From contig CM067359.1 of the NCBI GenBank assembly GCA_034401795.1, forward strand, positions 142,043,136-142,107,135: a stretch of DNA of 64,000 nt, written 5' to 3'. Under the pieces are notes generated by a model. That model made no database searches. It was not told the origin of the DNA and was given only the letters and a program-made list of their open reading frames with translations. This document shows positions 1 to 11,067 of the stretch, in pieces (the first letter of the stretch is position 1; the number at the start of each line of letters is the position of its first letter). Origin of the DNA: Chaetoderma sp. LZ-2023a (taxonomy: Eukaryota; Mollusca; Caudofoveata; Chaetodermatida; Chaetodermatidae). The translations under genes were made by a program, and so were the position numbers.

Positions 1-131
1 TTCTCGCAAGATTATTGGTTAATAAATTTAACTATATAGAGAGCAACCAATGAATTGCAAGGAAACTACTGACGGTAAAGAAAATAAACAATGTTTTACG
101 CGGTAATTTTAAGAATGACGTAGTAGTAGTA

Positions 132-283
<152 letters not shown>

Positions 284-588
284 GCATTCGTAGTAAAACT
301 AGTAACACGTGAGCCGATTGATACACGCTGATCACAGTAAAACGTTTTCAATTTCATCTTAATAAGCTGTTGAATATGTTGCAAGTTTTTAAGGGGGGCC
401 TGTTGCTCACAGCTGCCATAGCCTGCAACAGCTTCCAGTTAAAGGTCATATATGGAGAGTGTATCTTAAGACATTATAATATATCCAGACCTTCCAAATC
501 GTAGAGCTGTTATCAATTTGCTAATACATGACATATTTTTTAATTTATTGCCGATAAAGTACATTGCTTTAGAATATCGCGTCATGAA
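284..588. other. Non-coding stretch, nothing firm
   Basis: Contains one imperfect palindromic core near 400-440 (TGTTGCTCACAGCTG, later CTGCAACAGCTTCCAG) related to the palindromic units at 3041-3090 and 3839-3930. No exon was recognised. Confidence 0.4.
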
Positions 589-2688
589 TTACCTCCCTTG
601 AATTCCAAGCAGCTGTGACGTCATAGTGGAACAACCACTAAGAAAAGCTAATACAGGCAATGCTGTTTAACCAGGGTAACTTTTTCATTCTATTGTATTT
701 AGCAATGAATTTTGAAATAGGCAATGATCTCAATGATATTCCCGGTAGACATTAGTCAGAAGTTTATAATAGCGCCGATGCCATATTTAAATATGAATCT
801 CTCTGTCACGAAAAACCCCCTTTTTAGATATGAGATCTGCTTCGAGAAAATATCTCAGTGTGATTCTATAGATACTGTATTTTTATGACACTATATCTTG
901 CTACATCCAGTATTGGTGGGATGGCTGTCAAGCGCAGATTTAGGATTTTATTATTGAGTTAGTCCAATACTGGAGCGGGTCTGTGAGTCAGGGCGTGACC
1001 CCTCTAAATGGCTGTTTGGGGAGATACGGGTGGGCTGGTTCTTCTCCCTGAAAATTCTGATGCTATGCGACGTCATTTCCTGCATTCCATTTGATAAACA
1101 ACATGTCTATTTTGTATCCAAACTGCGCCTATAATTCAGCAGAATCTGTTATGATTTTCCAGATGTATATTGATTACAATATCATTTAGGGATATACATT
1201 ATGCCAGCAATGAGTGACCGGGTGGTGGTGGTGATGGGGGTGTGGGGGTGTGGGGGGGGGGACTTCTCATAGGCTACGTGATTAACCTACTTGAACAAGC
1301 AAATAACACTGCATTCAGTTGCAGAAATTATGCCAAAATACCTGTGGTTGGGCCTACATACTTATGTTTCCTGTCATTCTAAACACAGGCCTACACATGC
1401 GTGCGTATCCTATATGTATGTGGCCGAGGAGGTGAATTGTGGGTATATATCTATACCACCTCTTTGAATGTAATGTAGCTAGCTTATAAATTTTAGGCAT
1501 AACGACACTCACTCGCCCATGCTTTTACTGGAGTAATTTGTAGGTTACGTACTATAATGCTGAGCCCTGAGTGTGTACAATTGTCGTGTATACTGAAAAA
1601 AGCACATATATGAGTGAAGATGCGCAAAAGACGTGACAATAATAATTTATAACAGGTGGGTAAGTTGAACTAAATTGTCATATTTAGATAGGCCTACGTT
1701 TATTAACAGTGCACAAATTTACGTTGGATAGCTTACGCGTCGAAGACTGTCAAAATTGTTTGTTTACTATAAGCTTTCATTGATGTCCGCATGAACTGAA
1801 AGAGAGACGATCGATAACCAGTATGCCAGTCTTCCTATGAATTCGTTCATCTGCTACTATTTATGTGCTTCCATCACACGGAATGATTGTTTTATCGCCC
1901 GGTGGCCATTTTCAATAAGCCCGGTGGTAATTTCTCAAAATAATATGCTTTGCATCAACGTGAAAATATGCAGGCCCATCGATTGCCCAACTGGCAGCCC
2001 CCTCAACCCACACCCCCACCCATTTACAGGCTAATTTTGTTCACGCACATTTCTATTGAGCCAAAATCGCCATTGAAGCGATCATGTTCTCAAACATGTC
2101 CGGAAACATAAAACCGAGAAAAATCTGCCGCATTGGTTTTTCGTAGCTGTTGCCGGTGTACTATGTAATATTACCCATACACCGGGGTTTTTTTTTTGCC
2201 TGATTCTAACTACACACCCACCCTCTAGGCCTAAACCATGTAGCCTACATAGCCGCAGCAAAAATGTCAGAATTAAAGAAAATTCATTGAGATCTCATAA
2301 AACTTTTGTTCTAGACAGATAAGAAAGATCTAGCTGACTTACGTGTGTCTGTTTTATGTATGCACATGTATTTAATTCAGCAACAAAAAAATGTTATTCC
2401 GCTATGTAGGCTATATTATGTATGTTAAGTAAGAGCGCGTATTAGACTTTATGATCAGCTGTTTATTTAGGGTTAAAATCAATCAACACATAACTTTCTA
2501 TTATTTTTATTGGCATAAGACCTGAAAAAGCTATTTTTATCTTTGCCTGATCAGGAAAATGCAACCAAACTGTACTGATTTCCTGCTGAAGTTGAACGAA
2601 GCTGCATGTATTCAACGTTACGGTATAATAGCTTGTTCCACTATTACGTCATTATTGACGCTGAAGAGCTCAAAATCAAGGGAGGTAA
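589..2688. mobile_element. Candidate 2.1 kb inverted-repeat element, no coding capacity seen
   Basis: The left end (589-634) starts TTACCTCCCTTGA and ends TAGTGGAACAA. The right end (2633-2688) carries the reverse complement of the same two blocks with a diverged middle. The ends are about 50 bp and imperfect. The interior has a poly-T run near 2185 and G-rich DNA near 1220-1260, but no recognisable transposase. The superfamily is unknown and there is no clear target duplication. Confidence 0.4.
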
Positions 2689-3838
2689 GGCATCACGTAA
2701 TTTCGTGTATTCGATCATACGCCGACTTCGTGGCTTAATATTAGCTACTTGCTGAATGTTAGACGCATACAGCATACAGCTGGTTTGTTATTAATTACTG
2801 TACAATAATGCCTTAAATACTTGCAAAATTGTACATAAAAGTGATTTCTCCAAATATGACCTTTAAGCACTAACACTATTCAGCCGTCTTACATTGTATT
2901 GAATGATATGTACTTTGTTTAGCCTACCACTTCAAAGGGATATATGATGTAGGTTGGTAAGTTACAAAATATATGTTAACCCTAGTCAATGAAATCACAG
3001 TATTCATGGGAGGTACATTAATGATTTTTTTTTAAATAAGTTGACTGGGATGTGTTGCTGCCTTAAGCAGCAACAGCTTCCAATCAATGTAATTGCCAAA
3101 TCTGCCAATACGTATTATTTTAGGTTTCCTATACTCCCTGAATCTTGGCCAGAGCCAGTACACGCATATTCTGAATCTGACATACGTTATACATATGTTA
3201 TGCATTCCATAGGGAAAATGTTTTGCGAAATCGGAAAATTATGCTTTTCGGATTCACTTGCTCATTGCGTGTGCAGACGAAAAAAAATGTTTTTGATCAT
3301 GCAAACATGTTTTGAAAGGTTACCCCGTCGGAACACCAACCAGTTTCAACACAGTTTGTTTGTTATGCAAGTGCTATGAACTGCTATGCATTATTCGATT
3401 TGTTTAGCAGTGACTGCTACGCAAATTTTTTCAAACAAAATATTCCCCGTTTATATGTACTAAATTTCAACTATGAAATAGATACAGGGCCTGATCCAGA
3501 CTGATTTTGAACCCGTTATAAAGGGTTTGGGCGCTATCAGTAGGGGCGCCGAAATTATGAAAAACTGAATAAAAAGCGCCTAGGGGAGCTGTATGGTATC
3601 TTCAAATACATTTGTTTCACAAATTTGTGTGAAGTATCACCTCCGTGAATCCTCTTTTGCACAATCTACACAGCTATGGGTGCCCAAACTAAAACCACGG
3701 AGGCCCTGAGATATATCACTTGTTGAGCTCTAAATCAGTAATGTTAGAATGAATTGTACACCGTAATAACCATTCCAATGATGAGACCATGTTATCTCAA
3801 TTTAAAGAGACAGATAGACAGGCAATGACTAGAGATCT
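2689..3838. other. Non-coding stretch with one palindromic core
   Basis: At 3041-3090 there is a palindromic core (TGTTGCTGCCTTAAGCAGCAAC) related to the MITE units below. The open frame at 3041-3379 shows no family similarity. No USP5 exon was found although the gene should continue in this direction. Confidence 0.35.
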
Positions 3839-3930
3839 GTTGAGTATTTTGTGAATAATTTGCCTGGAGGCCACTGCTGTCTAAGGCAGCAATGGCTTCC
3901 AGTAAAATTATTTTCAAAATATTCAGCAAC
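3839..3930. mobile_element. Palindromic MITE-like unit, copy 1
   Basis: Starts TGTTGAGTATTTTGTGAATA and ends with the near reverse complement TATTTTCAAAATATTCAGCA. A hairpin core (CTGCTGTCTAAGGCAGCA) sits in the middle. Copies at 4942, 6737 and 8401 share the arms. Confidence 0.6.
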
Positions 3931-4769
3931 TCTCCCATGGTGTTGCCCTGAAAATGAGCTAAAAGGTCATATGTAGCCTGTACACCAATGTTGCTGAACA
4001 GGTACTAACTACTCTGAACACGCTAGACTACTCTGAACATGACAGGTAAAAATAACATTCTACCTGTCACTCAGGACAGTTGAATAATTTTTAACATTTT
4101 TACCCCCGAACCCTAAAGCTGAAGTTGTGGTGAGTGGACATAGGTTAGTAAATTGACGAAACATTAATCCTCTCACTCCTAATACTTGTTAAGTAAGATC
4201 TCATTTGGAACACACTTTATTGAGTTCCAAATGAGACCTTTCTCAATGAGTGTGACAAATTTAATATGAAATGGCAGTTTGTGATATTCTTTTTATCACA
4301 TGAGCTATTATTTCAAATTTTCACACTGATTCTTATCTTTTTCTTCCTATTTTGCATTGGTTTTGTTTATCACTGTAAGGTTTCACTACTACATATAAGA
4401 GTTCTGTACAATACGCAACAAAAACACTGATAAACTCAGCGATTCTCATTTAAGGGTATATACTCTCAAAATGCCACTTGTGACACCCCCAAAAGTTGTG
4501 GCAGTGGGTCCTAAATTCAGCTGCCATGGGAAACACTTGAGGAACTATCTTAGAATTTCAGAATTAAATCATTATTGATTGATCGACTGAATTTTCCACG
4601 TGTTTCAATGAAATTTATCACCACTTTTGATGACTACATACATCATCGCTGCTAGCCAACATGGCTGCAGTGTGCGTGTCATAATATATTGTTTCCAACT
4701 TATGGCGCTAGAGCACCACTTTGTTACGTTAGTGGGATAGAAAATGATATGCAATGGTTTAATGGACAA

Positions 4770-5107
4770 TTCCAGTTTATCCATCAATCATATGACGTCA
4801 TACTCAACTATGTGACATGTAGGATGACATCATAATCAAAAACGTCATAAATGGCATAGATAAGTTAGTCAAAAATACTTAGTTGATGACGGACTAAGCA
4901 TTGTTATAGGAATTGTATGGCTTTCCTATTTAAGAAACATACTGTTGAATATTATGAAACTAATTAGTTTCAAAATATTCAACAGCTTACCCGTATAGTT
5001 TTCTGGAAATTGATAGACAGGAAGTTCAGGGACTGATCGATCCAAACATGGGCGAAGTGTTGGTGGAGAATAGCTAAAGATGGGTGAAACTTGATTCCTC
5101 ATTATTG
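4770..5107 (+). repeat. Dispersed repeat X, copy 1
   Basis: About 340 bp starting TTCCAGTTTATCCATCAATC and including the block GACGGACTAAGCATTGTT. It recurs in the same orientation at 8228-8597. Copies lie in intron 3 and beyond exon 5 of the USP5-like gene. No coding capacity. Confidence 0.7.
4942..4984. mobile_element. Palindromic MITE-like unit, short copy
   Basis: A 43-bp near-perfect palindrome with arms CTGTTGAATATT and AATATTCAACAG. It lacks the central core of the longer copies and lies inside the dispersed repeat 4770-5107. Confidence 0.6.
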
Positions 5108-5193
5108 ATATGTAATAACTTATAAGCTTGATTATGAGATAGATTAAGTATGTTTGAGAGACACGTTCGTGTCATGAATAAACATGTACTCAC

Positions 5194-5300
5194 TTAGACA
5201 CGTATCTCTTTTCTCCCTCCCATGTTCCAGCCATAGCTGCGGCTTCTTCCACCTTCCACGCATCCTCAGCTGTCAGTATCGCTGCAGTGGACAGCGCCAC
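5194..5300 (-). CDS. USP5: Exon 5 of the USP5/USP13-like protease
   Basis: This 107-nt exon has an acceptor CCACTAG and a donor GTGAGT. It reads VALSTAAILTAEDAWKVEE and continues to GTWEGEKRYVSK, which parallels the USP5 stretch ending in W-x-GEVRxVSKHA just before the catalytic-side ZnF-UBP domain. It leaves in phase 2. The next expected exons (CxxC ZnF-UBP with the GGNNHA motif) were not found between 1 and 5190, so the gene probably continues left of the window. The catalytic Cys and His boxes are therefore not visible. Confidence 0.78.
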
Positions 5301-5473
5301 CTAGTGGTCGCAAAACAATTTCAATGGTAACAAGAGCTCCGCAAACGGCGCATAATACCCCGCCATGATGACAAACTAATAAATGACAGCTATCAATATT
5401 TTTTCTTCCTCAGACCAGTAATCCTTATTAAGTGTCAAAGCGATTCGCTAAACGATCAAGGAGGTATCGTCCG

Positions 5474-6395
5474 GAAACCAATTTTCAAGATGGCGGCCGC
5501 TGACTGGTGGCCATATTGGATTTCTGATTATCGTAAATTTTGATATGTTTCTTCACCAGACATATTCCAACAACCCTAGGAAGTGATCCGATAAATGGTA
5601 ACGGAGATATCATCCAGAAACCAACTTTCAAGATGGCAGCCCGTGGCTAGCGGCCATCTTGGATGTTGGATCATCGTCGATTTCCATAGGTTTCTTCCCC
5701 AGACCTAGTCCAACCACCCTATGAAGTTTCAATGCGATCCGACAAATTGTAACAGAGTTATCATCCGGAAACCAATTTTCAAGATGGCTGCCGCTGACTG
5801 GTGGCCCTATTGGATGTCGGATTATCGTAAATTTTGATAGGTTTCTTCACCAGACATATTCCAACGACCCTAGGAAGTGATCCGATAAATGGTAACAGAG
5901 ATATCATCCAGAAACCAACTATCAACATGGCAGCCTGTGGCCATCTTGGATTTTGGATCATCATTGATTTCGATAGGTTTCTTCCCCAGACCTAGTCCAA
6001 CCACTCTATGAAATTTCAATGCGATCCGACAAACGGTAACGGAGTTATCATCCGGAAACCAATTTTCAAGATGCCCACCGGTGGCTGGCGGCCATCTTGG
6101 ATTTCGGATCGTTGTCAATTTTGATAGGCTTCTTCCCCAGACCTAGTCTAACCACTCCATGAAGTTTCAAAGCAATCCGATCCGATAAACGGTAAATGAG
6201 TTATCATCCGGAAACCAATTTTCAAGATGGACGCCGGTGGCTGGACGCCATCTTGGATTTTGGATCATCGTCGATTTCGATAGGTTTCTTCCCAAGACCT
6301 AGTCCAACCACCCTATGAAGTTTCAATGCGATCTGCTGAACGGTAACAGAGTTATCATCCGGAAGCCAATTTTCAAGATGGGCACCAATTTTAAA
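5474..6395 (+). repeat. 145-155 bp tandem array with dimeric higher-order pattern
   Basis: Six full units and one partial begin with CCGGAAACCAATTTTCAAGA or close variants, near 5474, 5614, 5765, 5908, 6052 and 6208. Units 1 and 3 share private features (CACCAGACATATTCCAAC, CCCTAGGAAGTGATCC), while units 2 and 4 share others (CCCCAGACCTAGTCCAACCA). This indicates an ancestral two-unit block that was duplicated. Most units hold a small inverted pair, CAAGATGGC and GGCCATCTTG. The array lies in intron 4 of the USP5-like gene; related DNA recurs at 13110-13475. Confidence 0.85.
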
Positions 6396-7236
6396 AAAAT
6401 TCAAATGTATATAATATTAATATAAAATTTGTTTGAATTCGACAATATAGACTTTTGAATTTCACTATCTTAGCATATGTCCATTTGCAGATCAAGAGAT
6501 TATTGTAGAAAGTTCATCACTGGAATGACTGAACCAGTTGCGCCTGTGTAAAATACTCCTCTCTCAGACTGCCAATGAACAATAGAGGGATGCATTTCTA
6601 GATATGCCCCACCCATTTCTAACTATGCCTCGCCAAATACTACTCCGCCCATGCATTGTCCAGGTTATGATCGATTTATATACTTTGAATCTAGATTTCC
6701 TAGAATCTCAATTTCTTGGTAACTATACAGGTTACCTGTTGAACATTTTGAAAGTAATTTGACTGGGTAATGTTGCTGTCTATGGCAACAACAGTACCCT
6801 GTCAAATTAGTTTTTAAAAATACTCAACAAAATGTTTATTAGATTATAAATTCATTCATGTCATACACTTGGCGGACTATTCAATGTTCATGAGGGACCT
6901 AGATACGTCATTCATTATGCATTTTGATTGTGCCATCAGACTACATGTGATGTAATTAATTATGACATCATATACACAAAATGTACTTGAATGACAGATC
7001 GGATCTATCCATTATTACGACCACTGCAGAGGCCAGTTTTGACCAACTGGACCAATGTTAAAGGGTTCACATTCAGATATACATGATTTCATCAGCAATC
7101 CACAAACAGATCAGCAACAAAACCTTGTATGTTTGATGGACACAGCCTATTTATATGTTTCTCATGGACAATGTCAAGTACAAAGTACTACAAACATGAC
7201 AAATACGTTTTTTTTAATTTAGTTTTTACAACAGAC
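6396..7236. other. Intron 4 remainder, nothing firm besides the MITE unit
   Basis: Between the tandem array and exon 4 lies AT-rich DNA with the palindromic unit at 6737-6829. The stretch 6480-6530 (CATTTGCAGATCAAGAGA, CACTGGAATGACTG) resembles one arm of the inverted repeat at 10667-10819. No exon seen. Confidence 0.4.
6737..6829. mobile_element. Palindromic MITE-like unit, copy 3
   Basis: Arms TGTTGAACATTTTGAAAGTA and its near reverse complement flank a core TGTTGCTGTCTATGGCAACA. The same architecture is seen at 3839-3930. Confidence 0.6.
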
Positions 7237-7355
7237 CTGTAATGGTAGTCCCGGAGTTTGCATCGGCAGATCAATCCAGTCTGGCAAAACAACAATAGAT
7301 GTAGTCTCCTCAAACTCATATTGTTTCATATCTGGATCAAATCCACCAGCCACAC
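7237..7355 (-). CDS. USP5: Exon 4 of the USP5/USP13-like protease
   Basis: This 119-nt exon has an acceptor TATTGAAG and a donor GTCTGT. It reads VAGGFDPDMKQYEFEE, then a stretch containing IVVLPDWIDLP and ends PGLPLQ, corresponding to the GGFD...VILPDY region of USP5. Entry in phase 1 and exit in phase 0 fit exons 3 and 5. Directly beyond its acceptor side lies a minisatellite (7356-7917) whose units resemble this acceptor plus the first 20 or so exon bases, so the junction itself seems to have seeded the repeat. Confidence 0.82.
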
Positions 7356-7917
7356 CTTCAATAAAACGACAGAACATATGAAATCCACCACCAATGCCTC
7401 TAATACAAGGGAAAGAAAAACAGCAAATCTCCAGGAAATATCTTCAATAGAACAGAAAGCCCACATCAAATCTCCTAGCACCATTATCAATAAAAATGGA
7501 AGATCAAATCTCCAGGCAATATCTTCATTACAATATTAAAAAAGAAAGCAAATCTCCTAACTGCCTAATACAACAGAAAGAAAAGATCAAATCTCCTGGA
7601 CACATCCCCTAATACAACAGAAAGAAAACATCAAATATCCCGGCCACATCTCCTAATACAACAGAAAGAAAACATCAAATCTCCTGGCCACATCTCCTAA
7701 TACAACAGAAAGAAAACATCAAATCTCCTGGCCACATCTCCTAATACAACAGAAAGACGGCCTCAAATCTCCTGGCCACATCCCCTAACTGCCTAAAAAA
7801 ACAGAAAAAAAAGATCAAATCTCCTGGCCACATCCCCTAATACAACAGAAAGACAGCCTCAAATCTCCTGGCCACATCCCTTAATACAACAGAAAGACAA
7901 CCTCAAATCTCCTGACA
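7356..7917 (+). repeat. 44-bp minisatellite derived from the exon 4 acceptor junction
   Basis: About a dozen units. The homogenised version (7590 onward) starts CCTAATACAACAGAAAGAAA and includes CATCAAATCTCCTGGCCACA. Towards exon 4 the units diverge and grade into the exon 4 edge (CAAATCCACCAGCCACACC then TTCAATAAAACGACAGAACAT). On the gene strand each good unit reads TTTTCTTTCTGTTGTATTAG followed by G, a polypyrimidine tract and AG like a 3' splice site. It fills the acceptor end of intron 3. An open frame through it (7258-7539, plus strand) is not a gene. Confidence 0.85.
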
Positions 7918-8227
7918 TGCCTAGTAACATATTCAACACAAAAAGGGTCAGGTATAAAATCGACCCGCAAGCAGCAACACTGACCAGTGCTCATGCTGGA
8001 AACAACATATTCTCACCTAACAGAAGGTTGTTCCAGGTGTTACCAATCTGGATACTATCAACTATATGGTACATCCATACTAGAGGTATTGCCATCAGCA
8101 CAACACACTGTATGCTCTCTGCGGGGGAACATTGGGCCAGCGCTTATCCTCAATTTCTACGACTCTAACCGCTGATAGTATTTCTACTTCCCCTATACAG
8201 GATGTTAGGCCATCACAGGAATGAACA

Positions 8228-8597
8228 TTTCCAGTTTATTCATCAATCATATGACATCATAATCAACTTTGTGGCATGTAGGATGACGTCATAATCAATG
8301 ACATCATGAATGACGCAGCCAAGTTCATCACAAATGCTTAATTGATGATGGACTAAGCATTGTTGTATGAATTGTACGTCTTTACCATATAATACACATG
8401 CTGTTGAATATTTTGACATCGGCAGCAAAATCAAAGTCAAATTAGTTTTAAAATATTCAACAGCTTACCTGTATAGTTTTGGAAATTGAGATTCAGAGTG
8501 CACGGATCGATTGATCCCAACACAGGCAAAGCGTGGGTTGAGCTTCTAGTTACTGTACAGATGGGCGGTGCATGGCTAAAACTGGATTCCTCCATTG
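8228..8597 (+). repeat. Dispersed repeat X, copy 2
   Basis: Direct, diverged copy of 4770-5107 with the same internal order: start block, ATGACGTCATAATCA, GATGGACTAAGCATTGTT, palindromic unit. It lies just inside intron 3 next to exon 3. Confidence 0.7.
8401..8463. mobile_element. Palindromic MITE-like unit, copy 4
   Basis: Arms CTGTTGAATATTTTGA and TTTTAAAATATTCAACAG around a shortened core. It occupies the same place in the second dispersed repeat as the 4942 copy does in the first. Confidence 0.55.
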
Positions 8598-8678
8598 CCA
8601 CATAATGTCTCATGACAATACAACATTTGAAATGAGGGGTTATACCTTTAATGCATAAATACTTCATACATTATCTAC

Positions 8679-8730
8679 CTATAGCAAGCTTGGTTGGCTG
8701 TTTACTCTCTGGCTCTTCACTCTTAGGAAT
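8679..8730 (-). CDS. USP5: Exon 3 of the USP5/USP13-like protease
   Basis: This 52-nt exon sits between an acceptor TTGCCAG and a donor GTAGAT. It reads IPKSEEPESKQPTKLAIG, the final glycine codon being completed by the next exon. In USP5 this is the charged linker leading to the conserved LAIG-V-x-GGF motif after the first domain segment. It enters in phase 0 and leaves in phase 1, matching both neighbours. It is too short to stand out as an ORF; family similarity, flanking splice sites and phase agreement support it together. Confidence 0.8.
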
Positions 8731-9000
8731 CTGGCAAAACAGAAGAATCACATTACGAATGAAAATATGTGGGACAAGAATCACGATGGCCACCAAACCA
8801 TTTATCCGACACATTCAAGTGGCAAATTTCAAATCAGCATGGTCAAAATCCTATATATAGAATTGGCTTCAGAATTCATCAAATTAAAAATTCAACTATG
8901 GCCACCAAAGAAGGTGAATAGTGATTGGTCAATGGCATCTATCCTTTTTAATTTTCTAACTTCACTGAATGGCCCTTAATCGCTAAACATATCAAAGTTT

Positions 9001-9300
9001 TTTCATGAAAATTAGGTCATCCAAGATTGCTGCCGAAGCATATGGCCAATCAAGTTCCCTCGAACAAAGTTGGTTCAGATGCTGTCCTAGATGTTGTTTC
9101 ATGTGTTTTGAGTCACTCCCCGAAGCGGTTTCAAAGATTTTCTTTAACGTTTCTAAAGATCGGACAAAATCCAAGATGGCCACTGGCCAAATTAGCTGAT
9201 CGGTGTTATTTGAACAAACTTGAATCCATATGGCACATGGATGTTTCCGACCAAATGTCATTAAGATCGGTCCACTTGTTCTAGAGAAAACAATCTAAAT
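9001..9300 (+). repeat. Dispersed repeat Y, partial copy
   Basis: Contains GGTCATCCAAGATTGCTGCC, the block ATCCAAGATGGCCACTGGCC and CAAACTTGAATCCATATGGC, the same order as in the copies starting near 9560, 11180 and 11480. Non-coding, in intron 2 of the USP5-like gene. Confidence 0.65.
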
Positions 9301-9559
9301 TTCCTTACTTTAGTCTTTGGCAAATAAAGATCCAAGATAGCCGCCAAACTATTTATCTGACACTTTTAAAAGTGACAAATTTGAAAACGGTATACCCAAA
9401 AACTTATGTAAAACTAATTTCGGCTTCAAAGTCCATTAAATACAGAGTTCCAATATGACCGCCGAACATGCTACATTGTGATATGACCACAGTGGCCATG
9501 TTTTGATGCATCAATTTCCTTTGAAGAAAGTTTTAATGGCTCTTAGTGGTTCTGGAGAA

Positions 9560-9917
9560 GTATTTTTTGCAAAAATTAGATCATCCAAGATGGCCACCGA
9601 AGCATTTGGCCAATTAAGTTGCCTTGAACAAACTGGGTTCAGCTGTTATCCTAGATGATGTTTCAAAAGTATAAGTTCTGAACAGATCCTCAAAGCACTT
9701 CCGTAGAAGATTTTTAAAGATGTTTCTAAAAATCAGCCATAATTCAAGGGATGGGCTTCGTTTGCCAAAATTTTGATCTCTATGTCCTAAGGATGCTTCC
9801 TGCCAGATATAATTGAAATCGGCTTTGGTTCTTAAAAACACCTTGTTTGAAAAAAGGTTTTTATGGATGCGCCCATGTCATAAGCTCACTTGGCCTATCA
9901 GGCCAGGGGAGCTAAGA
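9560..9917 (+). repeat. Dispersed repeat Y with 3' hairpin
   Basis: Begins near AAATTAGATCATCCAAGATG and ends in a hairpin at 9881-9915 (TAAGCTCACTTGGCC, loop, GGCCAGGGGAGCTA). The same terminal hairpin closes the copy at 12105-12139. The hairpin end resembles the 3' end of Helitron-like elements, but the class is uncertain. Confidence 0.6.
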
Positions 9918-10141
9918 ATTTCATAATGTTGCCCTATTAAACTAGCATCTTGCCTTTCACATTAAATATTTCAAACACAAATAGTTTCACCATAAATATG
10001 TACATTACAGCAATTTATTATTGATACGGTGAGTGAGTCACTTATCACTCCATTACCACATGGAGTTTCCCTCTGGCTACATGTACCTGGAATGTACACA
10101 TGTATATACTAAGCAATGTTTTGAATATTACGTCTTTGCAT

Positions 10142-10527
10142 GTTCTCTTCAGTTGTAGATAAACAGCATTTCCCATCTTACCTCTTTGCGTATTCTCTTC
10201 AGCCGTAGATAAACAGCATTTCCCATCTTACCTCTCCATATTCTCTTCAGTCGTAGATAGACAGCATTTCCTGTCTTACCACTTTGCGTATTCGCTATAG
10301 TCGTAGATAGACAGCATTTCCCGTCTTACCTCATTGCGTATTCTCTTCAGTCGTAGATAGACAGCATTTCCTGTCTTACCTCTTTGCATATTCTCTTCAG
10401 TCGTAGATAGACAGCATTTCCTGTCTTACCTCTTTGCGTATTCTCTTCACTCGTAGATAGACAGCATTTCCATCTTACCTCTTTGCGTATTCTCTTCAGT
10501 CGTAGATAGACAGCATTTCCCGTCTTC
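10142..10527 (-). repeat. 50-bp minisatellite built from the exon 2 end and its splice donor
   Basis: About eight units; on the gene strand each reads close to GGAAATGCTGTCTATCTACG, a few bases, GAAGAGAATACGCAAAGAG, then GTAAGA. The unit nearest the exon start is the true end of exon 2, coding [14 protein letters not shown]. The next units are copies of the exon end plus donor, so about seven intact GTAAGA donors follow at roughly 50-bp spacing. An open frame through it (10347-10577) repeats the same peptide. Confidence 0.9.
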
Positions 10528-10604
10528 TTGTAGTGCCTGTCCACATGCTTCTTACCAAAAGCCATGAATGTATTCATGCAGATGTACAGGCCATTCTCAC
10601 TTTC
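10479..10604 (-). CDS. USP5: Exon 2 of the USP5/USP13-like protease
   Basis: Forty-two codons lie between an acceptor ending ATTTCAG (intron side of 10604) and a donor GTAAGA. The peptide begins [17 protein letters not shown] and continues [20 protein letters not shown] before RIRKE, matching the second stretch of the nUBP domain of USP5/USP13. The exon is exactly 126 nt and keeps phase 0. Its 3' end is odd: the last part of the exon and its donor are repeated in tandem downstream (10142-10527), giving about seven GTAAGA donors in a row. I took the first donor because it gives the family-like end (RIRKE) and the phase expected by the next exon. Intron 1 is about 9.5 kb and full of transposons. 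Confidence 0.88.
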
Positions 10605-10666
10605 CTGAAATGTAATTTCAAAGAATTTAACACTTTAACCCTTAAATTTGTTCAAGAAAATTCTAA

Positions 10667-10819
10667 TTTTCTCATAGAAAATGTCGATTTGCAGACCAAG
10701 AGAAAACTATTTTTTAAATTTACAACTGGAATGACTTGCTGGGTTATCGAGACAGTCATTTCAGTGGTAAATTAAAAAGAAATAGTTTTCTCTTGGTCTA
10801 CAAATGGGCATTTCTCAAA
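10667..10819. mobile_element. Palindromic MITE-like unit near exon 2
   Basis: The left arm includes TTTGCAGACCAAGAGAAAAC and the right arm is its near reverse complement (GTTTTCTCTTGGTCTACAAA), with AATGACT and AGTCATT inside. Total about 150 bp. Arm-like remnants occur near 6490 and 43690. It lies in intron 1, about 60 bp from exon 2. Confidence 0.55.
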
Positions 10820-11067
10820 GCACCGCAAAAATTTCTTTTGACTGATATGAGTGTTAATGGGTATTATTCGAGTGTGCATAATGTATTACAATACTGTTTT
10901 ACTAGCATCGCTGGAGATCTACAGCACACCAGTATCAATGACCTCATATAAGACGTATATATCAGGGGTTAATACATCTTTTGCAGAATTAAATGCCATA
11001 CTTTTTCAGACATAATTTAGCAATATATACAAAACAATTTGATGAATATCTCCAATCAATGGCAATT

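Noticed and set aside
3041-3379. 112-codon plus-strand frame
   Set aside because: No family motif, AT-rich composition like the surroundings, and it begins inside a palindromic repeat core.
7590-7917. CRISPR-like array
   Set aside because: The units are continuous with no unique spacers, in a eukaryotic intron next to exon 4, so it is a minisatellite.
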